A DNA stretch of 56,296 bases from Oscillospiraceae bacterium (GCA_017415425.1 JAFQGT010000021.1:1-56296); one strand, 5' to 3'. Shown: positions 15,031 through 24,847, counted from the first letter of the stretch. Program-made: numbers and translations. The notes: generated from the letters alone by a model not told the origin.

Positions 15031-15972
15031 ATGATAAATATGTACAGCGTGCCTCTGGCCGCTTTGGTGCGGGAGTTTGATCTGGAAATCGCTTATGCGG
15101 CTACAGACTTTGATACCATTCAGCTGACCGTGGCTGATGTGGCAAGACCCGGCCTGCAGTTGGCCGGCTACTTCGATCACTTCGAGCCTGTGCGCCTGCA
15201 GGTTATGGGCAACGTGGAGGTCAGCTATCTGGAAAAACTTTCAGAGGCGGAGCGGGCTATGACTTTGGACCGATTCTTCTCCTATAGGTCTCCGGCTATA
15301 CTGCTGACCCGCTATAATCCGCTGGACCCTGTATGCCTGAAAATGGCAAAGAAGCACGATGTGACCATTCTGCGCAGTCACGAGGCGACCAGTACCATCG
15401 TCTCGGCGATCATCGCCTATCTGTCGGCAGAACTGGCACCCCGGATTACCCGTCACGGCGTGTTGATGGAGGTCTACGGTGAGGGCGTTTTGGTTCTTGG
15501 CGAGAGCGGCCTGGGCAAGAGTGAGGCTGCTGTGGAACTGCTTAAGCGCGGTCACCGGATGATCGCGGACGATGCGGTGGAGATCCGCAAAGTTTCCGGC
15601 GGTTCGCTAATCGGTTCTGCTCCGGCGCTGATCCGTAACTATGTGGAACTGCGAGGCATCGGCATTGTCAATGTGGCTAAGCTGTTTGGTATGGGCGCGG
15701 TCAAGACAGAAAACGAGATCAATCTGGTTGTGAATGTGGTAAAATGGGACGATCATCAGGTCTACGATCGAATGGGGCTTGAGGATCAGCATATGGATAT
15801 TCTGGGCGTTCAGGTACCTATGAACACCATTCCCATCACGCCGGGTCGTAATCTGGCGGTGATTTTGGAAGTTGCCGCTATGAATAACCGTCAGCGAAAA
15901 ATGGGTTATAATCCAGCTAAGGAATTTACAGAGCAGATGGATAGGTATTTTCAGGAGAACTCTCCTCTGTAA
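15031..15972 (+). CDS. hprK: HPr kinase/phosphorylase
   Basis: A 313-residue bifunctional enzyme that phosphorylates Ser46 of HPr and reverses the reaction, the switch for carbon catabolite repression in Firmicutes. The N-terminal domain (1-125) is followed by the kinase core: conserved His 142 in RHGVLMEVYG, Walker A GESGLGKS (157-164), ADDAVEI with Asp 181, and the C-terminal signature VPMNTIPITPGRNLAVILEVAAMN. Length matches the family. The start has GAGGGGGTCC nearby. The rluA-like gene follows after 12 nt and is co-transcribed. Confidence 0.96.
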   Translation: MINMYSVPLAALVREFDLEIAYAATDFDTIQLTVADVARPGLQLAGYFDHFEPVRLQVMGNVEVSYLEKLSEAERAMTLDRFFSYRSPAILLTRYNPLDPVCLKMAKKHDVTILRSHEATSTIVSAIIAYLSAELAPRITRHGVLMEVYGEGVLVLGESGLGKSEAAVELLKRGHRMIADDAVEIRKVSGGSLIGSAPALIRNYVELRGIGIVNVAKLFGMGAVKTENEINLVVNVVKWDDHQVYDRMGLEDQHMDILGVQVPMNTIPITPGRNLAVILEVAAMNNRQRKMGYNPAKEFTEQMDRYFQENSPL

Positions 15973-15984
15973 ACGGAGCATAGA

Positions 15985-16950
15985 ATGAAAGAATTTACTG
16001 TAGGCGCTAACGATTCCGGTCAACGACTGGATAGGTTTTTAAGCAAGGCAGTACCGCTGCTGCCGGCATCTCTGGCGCAGAAATATATCCGCATCAAGCG
16101 GATCAAGCTTAACGGCGGACGGGCGGATCGGGATACCCGGCTAAACACCGGCGATGTGCTGCAGTTGTACATCAATGACGAATTTTTCGAAAAACCCCGG
16201 GAGGATAACGCCTATCTCACAGTTGCTGCCCCGAAATTGAATATTGTATACGAAGATGAGAACATTCTTTTGGCAGACAAGCGCCCTGGCCTTGTGGTTC
16301 ATCCTCACGACGGTGCGGAGTACGGAAGAACCCTTATCGACCATATTCAGGCGTATTTGTATCAAAAAAAAGAGTGGAGTCCCCGGGGGGAGAACAGCTT
16401 TGCTCCGACTTTGTGTAACCGCATCGACCGGAATACAGGCGGTATTGTGATCGCGGCGAAAAACGCGGAGACTCTGCGGATTTTGAATCAGAAGATCAAG
16501 GATCGGGAGATGGATAAGCGGTATCTGGCCATTGTGGAGGGTACGCCTAAGCCTGCCCGAGGCTCACTGAAGGGGTATCTGTTCAAGGATGCCAAGAAGA
16601 ACCGGGTGTTTGTAACCGATACCCCGCAACCGGGCTCAAAAACCTGCCAGACCAACTATATTACCCTGGCCAGTCGGAATGGTCTTTCACTGGTGGAATG
16701 TGAGCTGATCACCGGCAGAACTCACCAGATTCGTGCTCAGTTTGCCCACGCGGGTCATCCGCTGTTGGGCGACGGCAAGTACGGCAAGCTGGGGAAGGGA
16801 AGTGACCGGACGTACCAGGCGCTGTATTCCTATAAGCTGACATTTCAGTTTACCACGGATGCGGGATGCCTGACGTACTTGAACGGCAAGTCTTTCCGGG
16901 TAGAAAAGGTGGACTTTGCTGAAGAATACTTTCCAAATGTTAAAATCTAA
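15985..16950 (+). CDS. RluA-family 23S rRNA/tRNA pseudouridine synthase
   Basis: A 321-residue synthase with an N-terminal S4-like RNA-binding domain (GQRLDRFLSKAVPLLPASLAQKYIR...) and the catalytic domain. The catalytic motif reads NRIDRNTGGIV around 150-160, keeping the essential Asp; the more usual form in E. coli RluA is HRLDxxTSG. Later family blocks are present (DKRYLAIVEG, ELITGRTHQIRAQFAHAGHPLLGDGKYG). Which uridine it modifies cannot be told from sequence; the group is like RluD/YhcT. The start has GGAG 7 nt upstream. It is second in an operon with hprK. Confidence 0.9.
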   Translation: MKEFTVGANDSGQRLDRFLSKAVPLLPASLAQKYIRIKRIKLNGGRADRDTRLNTGDVLQLYINDEFFEKPREDNAYLTVAAPKLNIVYEDENILLADKRPGLVVHPHDGAEYGRTLIDHIQAYLYQKKEWSPRGENSFAPTLCNRIDRNTGGIVIAAKNAETLRILNQKIKDREMDKRYLAIVEGTPKPARGSLKGYLFKDAKKNRVFVTDTPQPGSKTCQTNYITLASRNGLSLVECELITGRTHQIRAQFAHAGHPLLGDGKYGKLGKGSDRTYQALYSYKLTFQFTTDAGCLTYLNGKSFRVEKVDFAEEYFPNVKI

Positions 16951-16983
16951 AAAACGCAGAAGACATCTTGTCTTCTGCGTTTT
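16951..16983. terminator. Bidirectional terminator between rluA-like gene and mnmA
   Basis: A 15-bp perfect stem, AAAACGCAGAAGACA (16951-16965) and its complement (16969-16983), with A/T tails on both sides. It serves both converging genes. Confidence 0.85.
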
Positions 16984-16984
16984 G

Positions 16985-18055
16985 TTATTCAACAGACCGG
17001 ATAATTCCACCGCCCAATAACTGATCGTCCCAGTATACGGCCACGGTTTGACCTGGGGTGATAGCCCGCTGGGGTGTGTCAAATGCAACCCGGGCAGATC
17101 CGTTTTCCGCCGGGTACACAGTGGCAGGCTGAGGGATATGCCGGTATCTGGCTTTTGCCATAACCCGAATGGGTTCTGTCAGTGTCTCAAAGGGCAGCCA
17201 ATTCCAGTTGTCAGCCAGCAGTGTGGTGGAGTAGAGCGCCTCCTCCGGACCGACTGTGACGGTGTTCTTCTCCATATCCTTGCTGCACACATATACCGGC
17301 GCGCCCATTGCAAGGCCGAGACCTTTCCGCTGCCCCAGGGTGTAGCGGATGGCGCCGGCGTGTTTGCCTACAACATTACCCTCCAGATCCAGAAAGTCAC
17401 CTGCAGGATAGTCCTTGCCGGTGTAACGGCGAATAAAGGCAGCATAATCCCCGTCGGGGATGAAGCAGATATCCTGGCTGTCCTTTTTTCTGGCGGTCAA
17501 AAAACCTTGTTCCGTGGCAATCTGCCGTACCTGTTCCTTAGTCAGTTCTCCAAGGGGAAACTGCACACAAGACAGTTGATGCTGATCAAGACTGGCCAGG
17601 AAATAGGTCTGATCTTTGGCTTCATCCGCGGCCTTGTATAATAGATACCGACCGGTTTTTTCATCCCGGCGAATTCTTGCGTAATGACCGGTAACCAGCA
17701 CGTCACAACCCATATCCAAAGCCTTGTCCAGTAGATAAGAGAACTTAATGTGTTTGTTGCACCGGATACAGGGATTGGGGGTAAGACCCTCCTCATAATC
17801 GCTGATAAATTGGTCAACGACGGCGGCTTTGAAAGCATCTGCGCCGTCAAAACAATAGAAGGGAATCCTCAGTCGAAAAGCCACAGCTTCCGCATCCCGG
17901 ACGCTTTGCCGGCTGTAGTGATCTGCCAGAAGCGACTCGTCACACAACTGCATAATTGCGCCCCGGCACTGGTATCCGGCTTGCATCATAAGATACGCGG
18001 CAACGGAACTGTCCACGCCACCGCTCATGGCAATTAGGGCGTTATGGGGTGTCAT
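16985..18055 (-). CDS. mnmA: tRNA-specific 2-thiouridylase MnmA
   Basis: A 356-residue enzyme that puts the 2-thio group on U34 of tRNA Lys, Glu and Gln. It has the PP-loop SGGVDSS (11-17) for ATP, the two catalytic cysteines Cys 96 (NPCIRCNK) and Cys 197 (SQDICFIPDGDY), GHYARI, and the C-terminal beta-barrel ending RAITPGQTVAVYWDDQLLGGGII. Length and motifs are complete. The start at 18055 has GGGAGGG about 7 nt upstream. It is a single-gene unit. The cysteine desulfurase partner is not nearby. Confidence 0.95.
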   Translation of the reverse strand: MTPHNALIAMSGGVDSSVAAYLMMQAGYQCRGAIMQLCDESLLADHYSRQSVRDAEAVAFRLRIPFYCFDGADAFKAAVVDQFISDYEEGLTPNPCIRCNKHIKFSYLLDKALDMGCDVLVTGHYARIRRDEKTGRYLLYKAADEAKDQTYFLASLDQHQLSCVQFPLGELTKEQVRQIATEQGFLTARKKDSQDICFIPDGDYAAFIRRYTGKDYPAGDFLDLEGNVVGKHAGAIRYTLGQRKGLGLAMGAPVYVCSKDMEKNTVTVGPEEALYSTTLLADNWNWLPFETLTEPIRVMAKARYRHIPQPATVYPAENGSARVAFDTPQRAITPGQTVAVYWDDQLLGGGIIRSVE

Positions 18056-18084
18056 AGCAGATCCCTCCCTTCAAACTTTTTTAC

Positions 18085-18113
18085 AGTTTATCATAAAAGT
18101 ATTGGAAAAGCAA
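18085..18113 (-). promoter_or_regulatory. Possible promoter of mnmA
   Basis: On the minus strand TTGCTT (18113-18108), a 17-bp spacer and TAAACT (18090-18085). The match is weak but well placed. The rest of the AT-rich 18114-18265 interval shows no other feature I can support. Confidence 0.4.
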
Positions 18114-18265
18114 TGCGCCGAAATAGGAATTTAACATTAATATTATGTAAACAAATGCGCGCGAAACATCGTACAAAAGTTGCCAAAAATGCCAAAATAT
18201 GTAAAATACGACAACATTTTGACAAGTTAAAGAGTAACAAAGCTGTAATAAATAAGAAATAATAG

Positions 18266-18294
18266 TTGCATTTTTTAAAATTGTCTGGTATAAT
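18266..18294 (+). promoter_or_regulatory. Promoter of the secreted lysozyme gene
   Basis: TTGCAT (18266-18271), a 17-bp spacer and TATAAT (18289-18294), 34 nt before the GTG start. Confidence 0.78.
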
Positions 18295-18328
18295 ACCGTC
18301 GAAACAAAAGTGAAAGGAGCAAATACCG

Positions 18329-20185
18329 GTGATAAAACAAATTGCCAGTTTCCTGTTAGCAATGGTAATTTTGCTCGGCGTTGTATTGGTAGGAACATCT
18401 CCTGTCGGCGCCGAATCGGCATTTACTACGAGTGACGATTGTATCAGGGTTTTGAAATTAGAGGAAGGCTTCTGCGAGAAGCCCTATTGGGATTATGCCC
18501 AGTATACGGTGGGATACGGCTCACGTTGTCCTACCGATATGATTGAATATTATAAAGAACACGGCATCACGGAGAAAGAAGCAGAGACCCTGCTCCGGAA
18601 TCATCTGGTTGCCATAGAGCGGGATGTAAACAATTTCATCGACAAATACGGCCTGAACTTGAGCCAGAACCAGTTTGACGCGCTGGTTATGTTCTCCTAC
18701 AACTGTGGAACAGCCTGGGTCTATGATACGAAAGGTACATTCCATAACGCCATCAAAAACGGTGCTACCGGCAACAATCTGATTCGTGTCTTTGCTCTGT
18801 GGTGTAAGGCAGGCGGACAGGTCAAGACCTTCCTGCTCAGACGGCGTCTGTGTGAAGCCAATATGTACTTAAACGGTATCTACTCCAAGGAAGCACCGGA
18901 AAATTACTGCTATGTCCTTTATAACGCCAACGGCGGCACAAGCTCGTTATCCAGTCAAGGCTACGATGCGGATCTGACAGCGGAGCCTGTTGCCCTGCCT
19001 ACTTATGAAGGTTATGTGTTCCAGGGCTGGTATACTGCCAAAACCGGCGGAACGAAGGTGGAAGTTCTGGACGCATCTACTAAGAATGTTACATTGTATG
19101 CACAGTGGTTAGACAGTGAAGGTGAAGCACCGGAAGACGACGGTCCTACCGCTGAAAATCCGTTGACGGTAACCGTTACCGCAACAGATGTGAATCTGCG
19201 GAAAGGTGCCGGTACGAACTATTCCATCGTCGGTACTGCCCAGAAGGGGCAGCAGTTTGCTATCACGGAAACCGCCGAAGGCACCGGATATATCTGGGGT
19301 CAGTTCGACGGCGGCTGGATCGCACTGGATTATACCGATTATGAGGAAGCGTTGAAGAATCAGATCACCACACCTCCGGCAACAGAGCCGGACGAGACAA
19401 CTCCGGAAGAAACCGATCCCGAAGAGACGGAGCCTGCGTCTACCGAGCCTGCCGCAACGGAACCCGAGGTCACCGAGCCTCCCGCTACCGAGCCCCAGGA
19501 GCCTGCCAAGGTGACCGGTACAGTAAAAGTGCAGGATTATCTCCGCGTTCGTAGCGGCCCGGGTACCAGTTACGCCATTGCCGGATACTTAAAACCCAAG
19601 CAGAAGGTGGAAATCCTGGAGACCAAGCAGGTGGGCGCTACCAAGTGGGGCAAGATCACCACCGGTTGGATCAGCCTGGACTATGTGATCCTGGATACCC
19701 CCGTTTCCGATGATACTAATTCCGATAAGCCCTCCACAGACGAATCTGTTCCCGATAGCACAACTCCCGATAAGAATGAACCCCTTACCGGTACTGTGAA
19801 AGTCAACGATCTGCTACGTGTCCGTTCCGGCGCCGGTACCACCTATTCTATCGTGGGTTATCTGAAACCCAATGCGAAGGTCACCGTTACGGAGCAAAAG
19901 ACTGTAGGAAGCACCGTGTGGGGCAAGATCGCAACAGGCTGGATCAGTCTGGACTATGTAAAGCTGGATAGTACATCTTCCAATACCACTACCACACAAA
20001 AGGTCACCAAAACAGTCATTGCAGACTGCTTGAATGTCCGTAGCGCACCTGGCACCAACAATCGTGTGGTCAATTACCTATACTACGGAGCAAAGGTGGA
20101 AATTCTAGAGACCAAGAAGGCCGCAGACGGCACACTTTGGGGTAAAATCTCTACCGGCTGGATCTGTATGACCTATGTAAAATAA
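18329..20185 (+). CDS. Secreted GH24-type lysozyme with a Listeria-Bacteroides repeat and four SH3 domains
   Basis: 618 residues. A signal peptide (1-28, ending SPVGA) is followed by a phage-type lysozyme domain (35-185) with Glu 46 (LKLEEGF), Asp 55 and Thr 60 (WDYAQYTVGYG), the expected E-D-T catalytic set of muramidases. Residues 193-260 form an InlB/Flg_new beta-repeat (NANGGT...GYVFQGWYT...VTLYAQW). SH3_3 cell-wall-binding domains follow at about 280-337, 396-454, 487-545 and 560-617, with a Thr-Glu-Pro-rich linker at 345-392. It starts with GTG, AAAGGAG 9 nt upstream. No holin or phage gene is near, so it is probably a chromosomal autolysin or a weapon against other bacteria, not a prophage endolysin. 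Confidence 0.88.
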   Translation: MIKQIASFLLAMVILLGVVLVGTSPVGAESAFTTSDDCIRVLKLEEGFCEKPYWDYAQYTVGYGSRCPTDMIEYYKEHGITEKEAETLLRNHLVAIERDVNNFIDKYGLNLSQNQFDALVMFSYNCGTAWVYDTKGTFHNAIKNGATGNNLIRVFALWCKAGGQVKTFLLRRRLCEANMYLNGIYSKEAPENYCYVLYNANGGTSSLSSQGYDADLTAEPVALPTYEGYVFQGWYTAKTGGTKVEVLDASTKNVTLYAQWLDSEGEAPEDDGPTAENPLTVTVTATDVNLRKGAGTNYSIVGTAQKGQQFAITETAEGTGYIWGQFDGGWIALDYTDYEEALKNQITTPPATEPDETTPEETDPEETEPASTEPAATEPEVTEPPATEPQEPAKVTGTVKVQDYLRVRSGPGTSYAIAGYLKPKQKVEILETKQVGATKWGKITTGWISLDYVILDTPVSDDTNSDKPSTDESVPDSTTPDKNEPLTGTVKVNDLLRVRSGAGTTYSIVGYLKPNAKVTVTEQKTVGSTVWGKIATGWISLDYVKLDSTSSNTTTTQKVTKTVIADCLNVRSAPGTNNRVVNYLYYGAKVEILETKKAADGTLWGKISTGWICMTYVK

Positions 20186-20196
20186 CGGTTTTTTAA

Positions 20197-20228
20197 GGAC
20201 CCGCTGTCTTTGACAGCGGGTCCTTTTT
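20197..20228 (+). terminator. Terminator of the lysozyme gene
   Basis: GGACCCGCTGTC and its complement form a 12-bp stem around TTT, followed by TTTTT. Confidence 0.88.
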
Positions 20229-20243
20229 GCTTGTAACAAAAAC

Positions 20244-20272
20244 TTGAAAAACAGACGTAGATGTGGTAAAAT
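20244..20272 (+). promoter_or_regulatory. Promoter of the smc-leuS operon
   Basis: TTGAAA (20244-20249), a 17-bp spacer and TAAAAT (20267-20272), 74 nt before smc. No other clear promoter was seen in the following 9 kb. Confidence 0.6.
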
Positions 20273-20346
20273 AGTGCGGAATATTAGGAAAATGGGAAAT
20301 AGCAGAAAATTGCAAACTAATGACAGAAAAAAGCAGAGGTAAATGT

Positions 20347-23300
20347 ATGTATCTGAAATCACTGGAAGTTCAGGGATTCAAGTCATTTCCCGATAAAACA
20401 CTGATACGGTTTGGCGATGATATTACCGCAATCGTTGGCCCAAACGGCTCCGGTAAGTCCAATATTTCCGATGCGATCCTGTGGGTTATGGGCGAACAAA
20501 GCACCAAGACACTCCGTGGCTCAAAAATGGAGGATGTGATCTTTGGTGGTACTCAGAAACGGGCAGCGGTAGGTTTTGCGGAGGCAACGCTGACGCTGGA
20601 TAATACGGATCGGGCACTGAGTTACGATGCCGATGAAGTGATGGTCACCCGTCGGTATTACCGTAGCGGCGACAGCGAATACTATATCAACCGGCAGTCT
20701 GCCAGACTTCGGGACATTCACGAGATGTTTATGGATACCGGTCTGGGCAGAGAGGGTTATTCCAATATTGGCCAGGGCAGAATCGACGAGATCCTGTCCT
20801 TGAAGAGTGCTGATCGCCGGGAGATTTTTGAAGAAGCTGCCGGTATCTCCAAGTATCGCCACCGCAAGGAGGAGACGGAACGGAAGCTGGCCCACACAGA
20901 GGATAATCTGCTGCGGATCGGAGACAAGGTTTCCGAGCTGGAGCTGCAGCTGGAGCCGCTGCGTGTGCAGTCGGAAAAAGCAAAGAAATATCTGGAACTG
21001 CGGGATGAGCTGCAGGGCGTGGAAGTGGCTGTTTGGCTGGATAAGCTGGAGAAACTATCTGCTGAGGCCAAGAAAGCAGAGGAGGACTATAACTCTGCGT
21101 CCTTTGTGCTGCAGCAAGCTCACGAGGATCTGGACAAGCTCTATGCCCACACGGAGCAGATGAGCGCTGACCTGCGCCATCAGAATGAGGTGGTTGAGAA
21201 TCTGCGTGTGCAGGTGAGTATGCTGGAAGGCGCTCATCAGCAGATCGACGGACAGATCGCCGTGCTGCGGGGCACAGTGCGAAATAACGAAGAAAATATT
21301 CGCCGGAATCGGGAGGATCTGCAAGGTCAGGAGGACCGCAGCAGCGGTATTACCGCCCAGCTGGAGCAGGCATCTGCCCGCATCGGTGAAATTGATGCTT
21401 TACTGACCGGAAAGAACGGGGAGCTTGCCGCTTTGCAGCAGCAGTTGACCCAGATGACGGCCAACGCGCAGGGCTTGACCAGACAGTTTATGCAGCTGCG
21501 GACACGGGAAGTGCAGTTGTCTGCGGATCTGGCTGCCCGTGAAGCCGACGGAAAAACTCTGGAGACCGGTAGCCGGGAGACAGAGGAACGAATCGCGCAG
21601 TTGCGGGAGGATATGGCTTCCGGAAAGCAAAAGGAAGACCAGGCCGTCGAAGATCTGAATGCCTGCCGGAAGGAACTGCGCAGGGCACAGGATGAGGTGA
21701 CCGCCAACAACAATTCCATTTCCGGTTACACACTTCGTCAGGCCACCCGGGCCAAGCGCCGGGATGAGCTGGCTGAGGAAGTCCAGAAACTCAGAAGCAC
21801 GTTGGAGGGCGTCCAAGCCAAAGTGCGTGTGTTCCGGGCTATGGAAAAGGATTTTGAGGGTTACCAGAAGTCTGTCCGTCAGGTGATGCAGGAGGCCAAT
21901 CGGGGCGCCCTGCGGAATATTCACGGTCCGGTATCTCAACTGATCCGTACCGACGACAGCTATACCGTGGCAATCGAAATCGCTTTGGCCGGTGCAATGC
22001 AGCAGATCGTGGTGGCCAACGAACAGGACGGCAAGGCTGCTATCGCGTATTTGAAGCGCACAGGCGGCGGCCGGGCAACTTTCCTACCCCTGTCTGTGAT
22101 CACCGCCAAGCCTCTGAAGGAAACAGGTCTGGAAGCCTGCCGCGGCTTTGTTGGAATTGCTTCTGATCTTGTAAAGTGCGAGAAGACCTATAACGCAATC
22201 GTAGAAAATCTGTTGGGTCGCATCGTGATTGTAGAGAATATCGATGATGCTATCGCAATGGCGAAAAAATACGGCAACCGATTCAAGATCGTCACATTGG
22301 ATGGACAGGTGATCAACGCCGGCGGCTCGATGACCGGCGGTTCTGTGAATAAAGAGGCCGGTATCCTTAGCCGTGCCAATGAACTGGACAAGCTGGTGGC
22401 CCGGGAGCGGGAGATGACCGCTAGAGTGCAGGAACTGGAAGAGCAGTTTACAGAAGCCCGTCGGGCAGCTGAAGAGGTGGAGTTCCAGTTGAACACCGCC
22501 CGTGAGCAGCTGGCGGAAGCGGAAAAGCAGGTGCTGACGCAAGAGGGTCTGCTGAAACAGCACGAGATCTGGCTGCAGGCGGTGCAGGAAGCGACTGAAT
22601 CCGCCCAACGGGAACTGGATAGTCTCTGCCGCCGGCAGACATCCGATCGGGAGCATCAGGCAGCCATCCGCGCCCAAGTCAAGATCTTTGCGGATCAGCT
22701 GGAAAAGACCAGGCAGGAGATCGCTCTGCTGGAGGGTACCCAGTTGGACGCGGATGCAGCAGTTGCGAAGATCACCGACAGTATGCACACAATTCGAGCG
22801 GAATCTGCCGCATTGGAAGCTGAAAAAGCTACCGCCATCAGCCATATCGGTGATCTGCGGGTGCTGCAGGCAGCCACCGAGGGCGATAAGAATAAAAAAC
22901 TGGCAGATATCGACACCATCTGTGCCGATAACAGCCGATTGGAAGAAGAGATCCGCCAGCAGCTGATCCGACAGGAACAAAATGATGCGCAAATCGCCCA
23001 GACCCGCCAGTCTATGAACGAGGCGCTAACCGAGTACGCTCGGATCGAAGCCTCCCGTTCCAAGGCGGACGGAGAGATCCAAGAGAAGAACAAGTCTATT
23101 TTCAATATGGAACGGGCTTGTGCGCTGCTGGAAAACAAAAAAGAAACCACCGTTATTGAGGAACGGAACACCATCGATAAGCTGTGGGATACTTACGGCT
23201 TGACTCCCGGAACTGCGGTAGAAAAACGGGGTGTAATTGAGTCGGTGGCATCCGGTGTCCGCCGAATCGCGGAACTGAAGCGGAAGATTTCCTCTTTGGG

Positions 23301-23919
23301 AACGCCCAATCTGGGCGCAATCGAGGAGTACGCCCGGGTCAACGAGCGCTATACATATTTGACCGGTCAACGGGATGATGTGTTGGGCGCAAAGAAAGAT
23401 TTGGAAGGCATCATCAAGGAGATCACTCAGCAGATGACAGAGATCTTCGTCACAGAGTTTGCTAAGATCGATCAGTATTTTGGACAGGTCTTTGAAGAGA
23501 TGTTTGGCGGCGGTAAGGGTCAGTTGCTTCTGGAAGATCCGGAAAACCCATTAACCTGCGGCATTGAGATCCGTGTACAGCCTCCCGGAAAGCAGCTTAA
23601 GACCATTACACTGCTCTCCGGTGGTGAGAAAGCCTTCGTAGCTATCGCGCTGTATTTTGCGATCTTGAAGGTTCGTCCCACGCCCTTCTGTATGCTGGAC
23701 GAGATCGATGCGGCGCTGGATGACCGGAATGTGGAGCGATTCTCTTCCTATCTGCGAAATTTGAGCACCAAGACCCAGTTTATTGTTATTACCCACCGCC
23801 GCGGCACGATGGAGGCTTCCGATGTACTCTACGGTGTGACTATGCAGGAGCAGGGTATCAGTAAGCTGCTGCGTCTGGATCTGAATCAGATGGAGCAGTA
23901 TCTGGGGATTATGGAATAA
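20347..23919 (+). CDS. smc: Chromosome segregation protein SMC
   Basis: A 1190-residue condensin ATPase that organises and segregates the chromosome with ScpA/ScpB. The N-terminal head has MYLKSLEVQGFKSF and Walker A GPNGSGKSN (31-39). Long coiled coils follow at about 165-500 and 670-1030. The hinge lies between them (about 510-660, with GGGRATFLPLSVI and VINAGGSMTGGS). The C-terminal head has the signature LLSGGEKAF and Walker B FCMLDEIDAALDD. The start at 20347 is preferred because AGAGGT lies 8 nt upstream and the protein then begins exactly like other SMCs. ftsY follows after 13 nt, the common Firmicute order. Confidence 0.97.
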   Translation: MYLKSLEVQGFKSFPDKTLIRFGDDITAIVGPNGSGKSNISDAILWVMGEQSTKTLRGSKMEDVIFGGTQKRAAVGFAEATLTLDNTDRALSYDADEVMVTRRYYRSGDSEYYINRQSARLRDIHEMFMDTGLGREGYSNIGQGRIDEILSLKSADRREIFEEAAGISKYRHRKEETERKLAHTEDNLLRIGDKVSELELQLEPLRVQSEKAKKYLELRDELQGVEVAVWLDKLEKLSAEAKKAEEDYNSASFVLQQAHEDLDKLYAHTEQMSADLRHQNEVVENLRVQVSMLEGAHQQIDGQIAVLRGTVRNNEENIRRNREDLQGQEDRSSGITAQLEQASARIGEIDALLTGKNGELAALQQQLTQMTANAQGLTRQFMQLRTREVQLSADLAAREADGKTLETGSRETEERIAQLREDMASGKQKEDQAVEDLNACRKELRRAQDEVTANNNSISGYTLRQATRAKRRDELAEEVQKLRSTLEGVQAKVRVFRAMEKDFEGYQKSVRQVMQEANRGALRNIHGPVSQLIRTDDSYTVAIEIALAGAMQQIVVANEQDGKAAIAYLKRTGGGRATFLPLSVITAKPLKETGLEACRGFVGIASDLVKCEKTYNAIVENLLGRIVIVENIDDAIAMAKKYGNRFKIVTLDGQVINAGGSMTGGSVNKEAGILSRANELDKLVAREREMTARVQELEEQFTEARRAAEEVEFQLNTAREQLAEAEKQVLTQEGLLKQHEIWLQAVQEATESAQRELDSLCRRQTSDREHQAAIRAQVKIFADQLEKTRQEIALLEGTQLDADAAVAKITDSMHTIRAESAALEAEKATAISHIGDLRVLQAATEGDKNKKLADIDTICADNSRLEEEIRQQLIRQEQNDAQIAQTRQSMNEALTEYARIEASRSKADGEIQEKNKSIFNMERACALLENKKETTVIEERNTIDKLWDTYGLTPGTAVEKRGVIESVASGVRRIAELKRKISSLGTPNLGAIEEYARVNERYTYLTGQRDDVLGAKKDLEGIIKEITQQMTEIFVTEFAKIDQYFGQVFEEMFGGGKGQLLLEDPENPLTCGIEIRVQPPGKQLKTITLLSGGEKAFVAIALYFAILKVRPTPFCMLDEIDAALDDRNVERFSSYLRNLSTKTQFIVITHRRGTMEASDVLYGVTMQEQGISKLLRLDLNQMEQYLGIME

Positions 23920-23932
23920 AAGGAGCATAGTA

Positions 23933-24838
23933 ATGGCATTTTTTGATAAGATCAAGGCAGGTCTGACCAAAACCAGAGATGCCTTAAGCAATACCCTGGG
24001 CGGCGTGTTCACCGGTTTCTCGGAGATCGACGATGATTTTTACGACGAACTGGAGGAGAGCCTGATTCTGGCGGATCTGGGCGTGGACACCGCCGTAAAG
24101 GCCACCGATCTGTTGCGAAAGGCAGTCCGGGAGCAGCATCTGAAAACCACGGATGAGGCTCGCAGTGCATTGAAGGAGATTCTGGTGCAGATGCTGAGTG
24201 TGGGAGATACCACATTGAATCTGTCCACCAGCCCTGCGGTGATCCTGGTGATCGGTGTTAACGGCGTTGGTAAGACCACCACCATTGGCAAGATTGCTAC
24301 TCAGCTGAAAATGCAAGGCAAAAATGTGCTGCTGGTGGCGGGTGATACCTTCCGTGCAGCCGCTGCGGATCAGCTGGAAATCTGGGCCCAGCGCTCCGGT
24401 GCAGCCATCGTCCGTCAGCACGAGGGCGCAGACCCTGCCTCTGTAGTGTTTGACGGCATTCAGTCTGCTAAGGCAAAGGGCGCGGATGTGATCATCATTG
24501 ATACCGCCGGCCGTCTGCACAATAAAACCAATTTGATGAATGAGCTGAATAAGATCAGCCGGATTGTGGAACGGGAGCTGCCGGATGCGGCCAGAGAAGT
24601 GCTGCTGGTGCTGGACGGCACCACCGGCCAGAACGGTTTGATCCAAGCCAAGCAGTTTAAGGAAATCGCAGGTGTTACCTCCATTGCGCTGACCAAGCTG
24701 GACGGAACAGCCAAAGGCGGTATCGTGATCGCCGTGGCAGATACCCTGCAGATCCCGGTAAAATTTGTTGGAGTGGGCGAGCAGGCTGACGATCTGATGC
24801 CTTTTGAAGCACAGGGCTTTGTGGATGCTCTGCTGTGA
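23933..24838 (+). CDS. ftsY: Signal recognition particle receptor FtsY
   Basis: A 301-residue SRP GTPase that docks ribosome-SRP complexes at the membrane. It has a short amphipathic N-terminus (FFDKIKAGLTKTRDALSN) in place of the long acidic domain of E. coli FtsY. The N-domain follows, and then the G-domain with GVNGVGKTTT (108-117), DTAGRLHN, TKLDGTAKGG and GVGEQADDLMPF. Length is typical of Gram-positives. AAAGGAG lies 8 nt before the ATG. It is second in the smc operon. Confidence 0.97.
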   Translation: MAFFDKIKAGLTKTRDALSNTLGGVFTGFSEIDDDFYDELEESLILADLGVDTAVKATDLLRKAVREQHLKTTDEARSALKEILVQMLSVGDTTLNLSTSPAVILVIGVNGVGKTTTIGKIATQLKMQGKNVLLVAGDTFRAAAADQLEIWAQRSGAAIVRQHEGADPASVVFDGIQSAKAKGADVIIIDTAGRLHNKTNLMNELNKISRIVERELPDAAREVLLVLDGTTGQNGLIQAKQFKEIAGVTSIALTKLDGTAKGGIVIAVADTLQIPVKFVGVGEQADDLMPFEAQGFVDALL

Positions 24839-24847
24839 GGAGAGAGA

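Noticed and set aside
18114-18265. Small RNA or ORF in the AT-rich gap between mnmA and the lysozyme gene
   Set aside because: No frame with a ribosome site and no stable GC-rich hairpin; it looks like ordinary AT-rich intergenic DNA between divergent promoters.
18329-20185. Prophage endolysin and lysis cassette
   Set aside because: No holin, capsid, tail, integrase or attachment site nearby; the protein has a normal signal peptide and its own promoter and terminator.
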